Notes under the pieces: model-generated | Told to the model about the DNA's origin: nothing | What the model saw: only the letters and a program-made list of their open reading frames with translations | The model's database searches: none | Program-made: the position numbers and the translations under genes | NCBI GenBank assembly: GCA_937967705.1 | Contig: CALCJG010000083.1 | Location: 1-35,159, forward strand | Length of the DNA stretch: 35,159 nucleotides | Origin: an uncultured Spirochaetia bacterium | GTDB lineage: Bacteria; Spirochaetota; UBA4802; JAGODF01 | Direction of reading: 5' to 3' | Shown here: piece by piece, positions 32,252 to 35,159 of the stretch | Layout of the letters: the number at the start of each line of letters is the position of its first letter | Position numbering within the stretch: the stretch's first letter is position 1

Positions 32252-32869
32252 ATGATTCACAAGAATGTTATTACAGATTTTTCGCAAAAGGAATACAGCC
32301 CGGACCTCGATCCCACGGCTTACGTGCATCCGCTGGGAGCGGTTATCGGCAATGTGAAGATAGGCAAAAGGGTGATGGTGGCGCCCTTCGCCTCTGTCAG
32401 GGGGGACGAGGGGCAGCCCCTGCATGTGGGGGACGAATCCAATGTTCAGGACGGGGTCATCATCCATGCTCTGGAGACCGAGCAGGACGGGAAACCGTTG
32501 GAGAAAAACCTGGTGGAGGCGGAGGGTAAGAAGTACGCCGTCTACATCGGCAGGAAGGTTTCCCTGGCCCATCAGGTGCAGATTCACGGCCCGGCTTACG
32601 TGGGCAATGAGACCTTCGTAGGCATGAAGACGCTGATCTTCAAGGCGAGAGTGGGCAGCGGCTGCGTTGTGGAACCGGGCTGCATCCTCATGGGGGTTAA
32701 CGTGCCCGACGGACGCTATGTGCCTGCGGGAACAGTTCTCAAGGATCAGAAAACGGCCGACGCCCTCCCGGAAATCACCCCCGATTATGCCTTCAAGGAT
32801 CTTAACAGAGGCGTGGTTCACGTCAATACTCATCTGGCGGACGGCTACAACAAGGCGGGCATTAAATAA
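32252..32869 (+). CDS. Gamma-class carbonic anhydrase, Cam subtype
   Basis: 205-residue left-handed beta-helix enzyme that interconverts CO2 and bicarbonate as a metal-dependent trimer. It matches the prototype Cam of Methanosarcina thermophila, not the shorter CamH form. Metal ligands are His72, His107 and His112 (IIHALETE, SLAHQVQIHG). Arg50, Asp52 and Glu53 (SVRGDEG) and Gln66 (SNVQDG) are kept. The acidic loop with proton-shuttle Glu75 (HALE) is present. Numbering is offset by about 9-10 from Cam because the archaeal N-terminal extension is missing. ATG 32252 follows a strong AAGGAGGGAG, and there is no signal peptide, so it is cytoplasmic. Its leader contains a possible GGCAGGG/CCCTTGCC hairpin near 32175-32207. 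Confidence 0.93.
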   Translation: MIHKNVITDFSQKEYSPDLDPTAYVHPLGAVIGNVKIGKRVMVAPFASVRGDEGQPLHVGDESNVQDGVIIHALETEQDGKPLEKNLVEAEGKKYAVYIGRKVSLAHQVQIHGPAYVGNETFVGMKTLIFKARVGSGCVVEPGCILMGVNVPDGRYVPAGTVLKDQKTADALPEITPDYAFKDLNRGVVHVNTHLADGYNKAGIK

Positions 32870-32892
32870 ACTGATTAAAATCCGGGCAAAAA

Positions 32893-32925
32893 AAACGGAG
32901 GATCGATATCCTCCGTTTCGTTTTT
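32893..32925. terminator. Bidirectional rho-independent terminator after the carbonic anhydrase
   Basis: An 11-bp stem (AAACGGAGGAT / ATCCTCCGTTT, 32893-32903 and 32908-32918) with a CGAT loop, followed by CGTTTTT. Eight A's before the stem give a U-run in the minus direction, so it also ends the converging DUF5684-like gene. Confidence 0.92.
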
Positions 32926-32935
32926 CAGGGAGATA

Positions 32936-33283
32936 TTATCCCTGATACTGCGGGCTTCCGAAGCCCAGATAGGGCATATAGGCGAAACCGAAGAAGAGCG
33001 CCAGAAGAACATGCCATCCGGGCTGGCCGAATTTTTTGACCAGTTCCAGCAGGACGATGATCATGATGATCAAGCTGACGATCGGGATCAGAAGGAGAAT
33101 GATCCACCATACCGGTTTCCCGACTACCTGCAGAAGAACGATAACGTTGTAGATGGGTACTATGGCTGCCCAGCCCGGTTTGCCGGCTTTCTCGAAAATC
33201 TTCCAAAGGCCTGCGATCCAGGCGATGACCAGAATGAGATATACAATCAGGGTTACTACAGGACTTCCACCGCCACCTTCCAT
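32936..33283 (-). CDS. DUF5684-like small membrane protein
   Basis: 115 residues, mostly hydrophobic, with about three or four helices (VVTLIVYLILVIAWIAGLW, WWIILLLIPIVSLIIMIIVL, WHVLLALFFGFAYMPYLGFG). Recognisable repeats of the family: KIFEKAGKPGWAAIVPIYN and ELVKKFGQPGWHVLLALFF, ending LGFGSPQYQG. The function of the family is unknown; some members stand next to signal peptidase genes, but none is here. ATG 33283 is used instead of ATG 33298 because GGAGG (coding strand, 33292-33297) lies 8 bases upstream. Ends 11 bases from the shared terminator. Confidence 0.82.
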   Translation of the reverse strand: MEGGGGSPVVTLIVYLILVIAWIAGLWKIFEKAGKPGWAAIVPIYNVIVLLQVVGKPVWWIILLLIPIVSLIIMIIVLLELVKKFGQPGWHVLLALFFGFAYMPYLGFGSPQYQG

Positions 33284-33589
33284 AATACTAACCTCCAATT
33301 ATTCTTTCTATTATTAAATTTAATATAAAAGGGGTACTATATTTTTGCATCAATTACAAGGAAAAAAAGAATTTTACATAATTTTTTTGCGGAGAAGGGA
33401 AAAAATCGGTGTGGTGTGTCTGCGGATTTAGCCAAAAATGCTTATTTTGTCTTAAATAGACTAAAAAAGGGCTTGCTGATTCTCCGCCCCTGTGATAGTT
33501 TAGGGGGAACGGAGATGCATTTCCCCCCATAATCCAAGATAGAAAGCTCAGTTATGGGTACTTTTCAGCCTGCATAGGAGGTAATGTTT
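33284..33589. other. Intergenic region between divergent membrane-protein genes
   Basis: 306 bases without a gene. The left half is AT-rich (many A and T runs around 33300-33395) and should contain the promoter of the DUF5684-like gene, but no clear pair was found. The right half holds a possible promoter at 33473-33501 and a hairpin: GGGGGAA (33503-33509) pairs with TTCCCCC (33521-33527) around an 11-base loop, placed where the transcript would begin. AGGAGG for the next gene is at 33576-33581. Confidence 0.6.
33473..33501 (+). promoter_or_regulatory. Possible promoter of the Yip1-like gene
   Basis: -35 TTGCTG (33473-33478), 17-base spacer and TAGTTT (33496-33501). The -35 is acceptable and the -10 is weak (three of six). 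A GATAGT at 33494 would be a better -10 but leaves only 15 bases between the elements. Confidence 0.35.
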
Positions 33590-34318
33590 ATGGCAGAAGG
33601 CGGTTTTGATTTTCAGAAGTTTATTGATGATTCCAAACAGGTGTTGATGGCTCCCAAGGAATACTTTGCGGCCATGCCCAAAGAGGGCGGTTTCGGGGAG
33701 CCGGTGATCAAAGCATTGATCTACGGGGCCGTGGCCGGTGTGTTTACCCTGATCTGGGGACTCCTGAAGCTCAGTGCGGCGAGCGCCATGCTGGGCGGGG
33801 CGGCCGGTGCCGGAGCAGGCATCACTTCCCTCATCGTCAGTCCCATCGCGGCGGTTATCGGTCTCTTTATCGGGGCGGTTCTGGTCCTCATCCTCTCGGC
33901 CATCTGCGGGGGAAGCACCAACTATGAGGCCAACGCGCGGGTCGTTGCAGCCACGATGATACTCATGCCGATCAACGCGGTGCTCAGCTTTACCGGAGGA
34001 CTGAACTTCTACCTGGGTGTAGCTGTTTCCCTGGTGGTTTCACTCTTCGGTCTCTGGCTGCTCCTCAATGCCCTGGTCAACGCATTGGGCGGCAAGGAAG
34101 GGGTTGCCAAGGTTGTCGTCATCGTACTGGCGGTTCTTACCCTTCTCTCCTCGTATTTCTCCATCAGGTCCTATCGCTATCTTTCCAGCGGTGCCAACGT
34201 CTTCATGAAAGGAAGCGACAGGGTGGATGACAAGGAAGCCAGAGAAAAGGCCCAGAAGGTACTGGATGAGATCATGAAAAAGGCCCAGGAAGAGGCGGCC
34301 AAGCAGGAAAACAAGTAA
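33590..34318 (+). CDS. Yip1-domain-like membrane protein
   Basis: 242 residues. A short soluble start contains KQVLMAPKEYFAAMPKEGGF, the typical entry of bacterial Yip1-domain proteins (a P-x-x-F/Y-F motif before the first helix). Five hydrophobic helices follow, among them ALIYGAVAGVFTLIWGLLKL, SPIAAVIGLFIGAVLVLILS and GVAVSLVVSLFGLWLLLNAL. A charged coiled tail (KEAREKAQKVLDEIMKKAQE) ends the chain. Bacterial function is unknown. ATG 33590 is preferred over ATG 33584 because AGGAGG (33576-33581) is 8 bases away. Single gene with its own terminator. Confidence 0.82.
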   Translation: MAEGGFDFQKFIDDSKQVLMAPKEYFAAMPKEGGFGEPVIKALIYGAVAGVFTLIWGLLKLSAASAMLGGAAGAGAGITSLIVSPIAAVIGLFIGAVLVLILSAICGGSTNYEANARVVAATMILMPINAVLSFTGGLNFYLGVAVSLVVSLFGLWLLLNALVNALGGKEGVAKVVVIVLAVLTLLSSYFSIRSYRYLSSGANVFMKGSDRVDDKEAREKAQKVLDEIMKKAQEEAAKQENK

Positions 34319-34339
34319 AGCCATTTAGAGTATACAAGA

Positions 34340-34369
34340 AGCCCCTCCCCTGGAGGGGTTCTTTTTTTT
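34340..34369 (+). terminator. Rho-independent terminator after the Yip1-like gene
   Basis: A 7-bp GC stem (CCCCTCC 34342-34348 / GGAGGGG 34352-34358) with a CCT loop, extended by G-U and A-U pairs, followed by TTC and eight T's (34362-34369). Confidence 0.95.
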
Positions 34370-34390
34370 GCAGTCTACCCATGGGGGGAT

Positions 34391-34403
34391 TCGGATTATC
34401 CGA
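34391..34403. promoter_or_regulatory. 13-bp palindrome upstream of the tupA promoter, candidate operator
   Basis: TCGGAT-T-ATCCGA, perfect 6-bp arms around one base, lies 11 bases before the -35 of the next promoter. Position suits an activator or repressor of the tungstate uptake gene. It does not resemble the ModE site I know. Confidence 0.4.
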
Positions 34404-34414
34404 TAAAAAAATCA

Positions 34415-34443
34415 TTGTTTCTTTATAGGCTTTTAACCATAAT
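34415..34443 (+). promoter_or_regulatory. Promoter of the tupA-like gene
   Basis: -35 TTGTTT (34415-34420), 17-base spacer and -10 CATAAT (34438-34443, five of six). Leader about 105 bases; no molybdenum-cofactor riboswitch pattern was recognised in it. Confidence 0.55.
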
Positions 34444-34554
34444 GCAATCCCTATTCTACCGGAGCTGGAAAGATCCGCAATTTATTATCTTAGGTTTACT
34501 AATTAATATTCCAGTGTTTCATGCTGGATACCCCGAATGAGGGAGGTACTTATT

Positions 34555-35159
34555 ATGATGAAGAGAAGAACAGCATTACTGATCCTCGTATGGGCTGTGA
34601 TGATCTGTGTGACGGGTTGCGCCAGGAAGAAGGAGCTGATCCTGGCTACCACCACCAGCACGCAGGATTCGGGACTCCTGGATGTGCTAATTCCGGTCTT
34701 CGAGAAGAAGAACGACGTTTTCGTCAAGACCATAGCCGTGGGTTCCGGGCAGGCCATGGCCATGGGGGAGCGCGGCGAGGCGGATGTGCTGCTGGTCCAT
34801 TCTCCTGAAGCGGAGAAGACCTTTATGGATAAAGGGTTCGGGATCAACCGGCAGAGGGTGATGCATAACGATTTCATACTGCTGGGTCCCGCAGAGGATC
34901 CCGCCAAAGTGAAAGGGATGAAGAAGGCCCCCGATGCCCTGAAAAGAATAGCCGCCGGAAAAGCCCTCTTCGTTTCCCGCGGGGACAGGTCCGGGACCCA
35001 TTCCCGCGAACTGAAGATATGGAAGGCCGCCGCCGTTAAAGCGGCCGGCCAGAGCTGGTATCAGGAGACAGGTCTGGGGATGGGGGCAACGCTCAACGTG
35101 GCTGCCGAAAAGAAGGGCTACACGATCAGCGACCGCGCCACCTATCTGGCGCTGAAGAA
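34555..35159 (+). CDS. tupA: Tungstate ABC transporter binding lipoprotein TupA-like, 3'-truncated
   Basis: First 201 residues of a substrate-binding protein; the window ends inside it. The signal TALLILVWAVMICVTGC gives a lipidated cysteine. The family signature LILATTTSTQDSGLLDVLIP, then KTIAVGSGQAMAMGERGEAD and DVLLVHSPEAE, then FVSRGDRSGTHSREL, are typical of TupA/WtpA-like tungstate (or molybdate) binding proteins. TTTSTQDSG and the SRGDRSGTH loop contact the oxyanion. A TupBC permease and ATPase would be expected beyond the edge. ATG 34555 fits GGGAGG (34541-34546) with 8 bases; ATG 34558 is an alternative. Tungstate versus molybdate is assigned by family resemblance only. Confidence 0.92.
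   Translation, partial: MMKRRTALLILVWAVMICVTGCARKKELILATTTSTQDSGLLDVLIPVFEKKNDVFVKTIAVGSGQAMAMGERGEADVLLVHSPEAEKTFMDKGFGINRQRVMHNDFILLGPAEDPAKVKGMKKAPDALKRIAAGKALFVSRGDRSGTHSRELKIWKAAAVKAAGQSWYQETGLGMGATLNVAAEKKGYTISDRATYLALK

Noticed and set aside
1..35159. tRNA, rRNA, CRISPR arrays, transposases, integrases or phage genes
   Set aside because: I looked for cloverleaf ends, regular spacer-repeat series and recombinase motifs on both strands and saw none.

Overview
The window is one contig from a GC-rich Gram-negative bacterium. Two-membrane physiology is supported by a Ccm-type cytochrome c maturation system, several secreted lipoproteins and a probable outer-membrane barrel. I cannot fix the phylum. 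The cytochrome system is the 'System I*' variant described for archaea and some deltaproteobacteria. The loose lipoprotein signals and the hybrid kinase/AraC protein would also suit spirochaete-like or other uncultured lineages. Bases 1-45 are not genomic: they are the end of an Illumina adapter joined to the contig.

Layout, left to right. (i) 46-7558: 3' part of a multiheme cytochrome c, a formylglycine-generating-enzyme-like protein without catalytic cysteines, then ccmABCDEF and smpB, tightly packed on the plus strand. CcmE carries CxxxY instead of HxxxY, and no ccmG, ccmH or ccmI is present. (ii) 7562-11336: a secreted protein of unknown function and MntP on the minus strand, then a membrane-anchored nuclease-fold protein, a two-TM K+ channel with a degenerate RCK domain and a small membrane protein. 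(iii) About 11337-16480: a strikingly AT-rich island holding a 1001-residue hybrid histidine kinase/response regulator/AraC protein, a probable outer-membrane barrel and a lipoprotein, closed by a 15-bp perfect inverted repeat. A beta-propeller lipoprotein of normal composition follows. (iv) 17304-18974: another lipoprotein, and metF behind a near-consensus promoter. (v) 18969-25199: an envelope-glycan cluster. GT2, methyltransferase and flippase-like genes lie on the minus strand; a GT39-like transferase, an SH3/membrane protein and an HGSNAT-like acyltransferase lie on the plus strand. (vi) 25243-30910: a self-contained operon, probably TetR-controlled, with an enoyl-CoA isomerase-like protein, TetR, two nitronate-monooxygenase-family flavoproteins and a FadH-like 2,4-dienoyl-CoA reductase. 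A perfect 21-bp palindrome covers its promoter and a 12-bp-stem terminator ends it. (vii) 30931-35159: a secreted VWA protein, a Cam-type gamma carbonic anhydrase, a DUF5684-like membrane protein, a Yip1-like membrane protein and the start of a tungstate-type (TupA) binding lipoprotein cut by the window end.

The genes suggest a respiratory, probably anaerobic or facultative organism: multiheme cytochromes, tungstate uptake, an Fe-S/flavin dienoyl-CoA reductase, carbonic anhydrase and MetF. The least explained parts are the AT-rich kinase/barrel/lipoprotein island, the two-sided glycan cluster and the TetR-flavoprotein operon. No tRNA, rRNA, CRISPR array, transposase or integrase was found.
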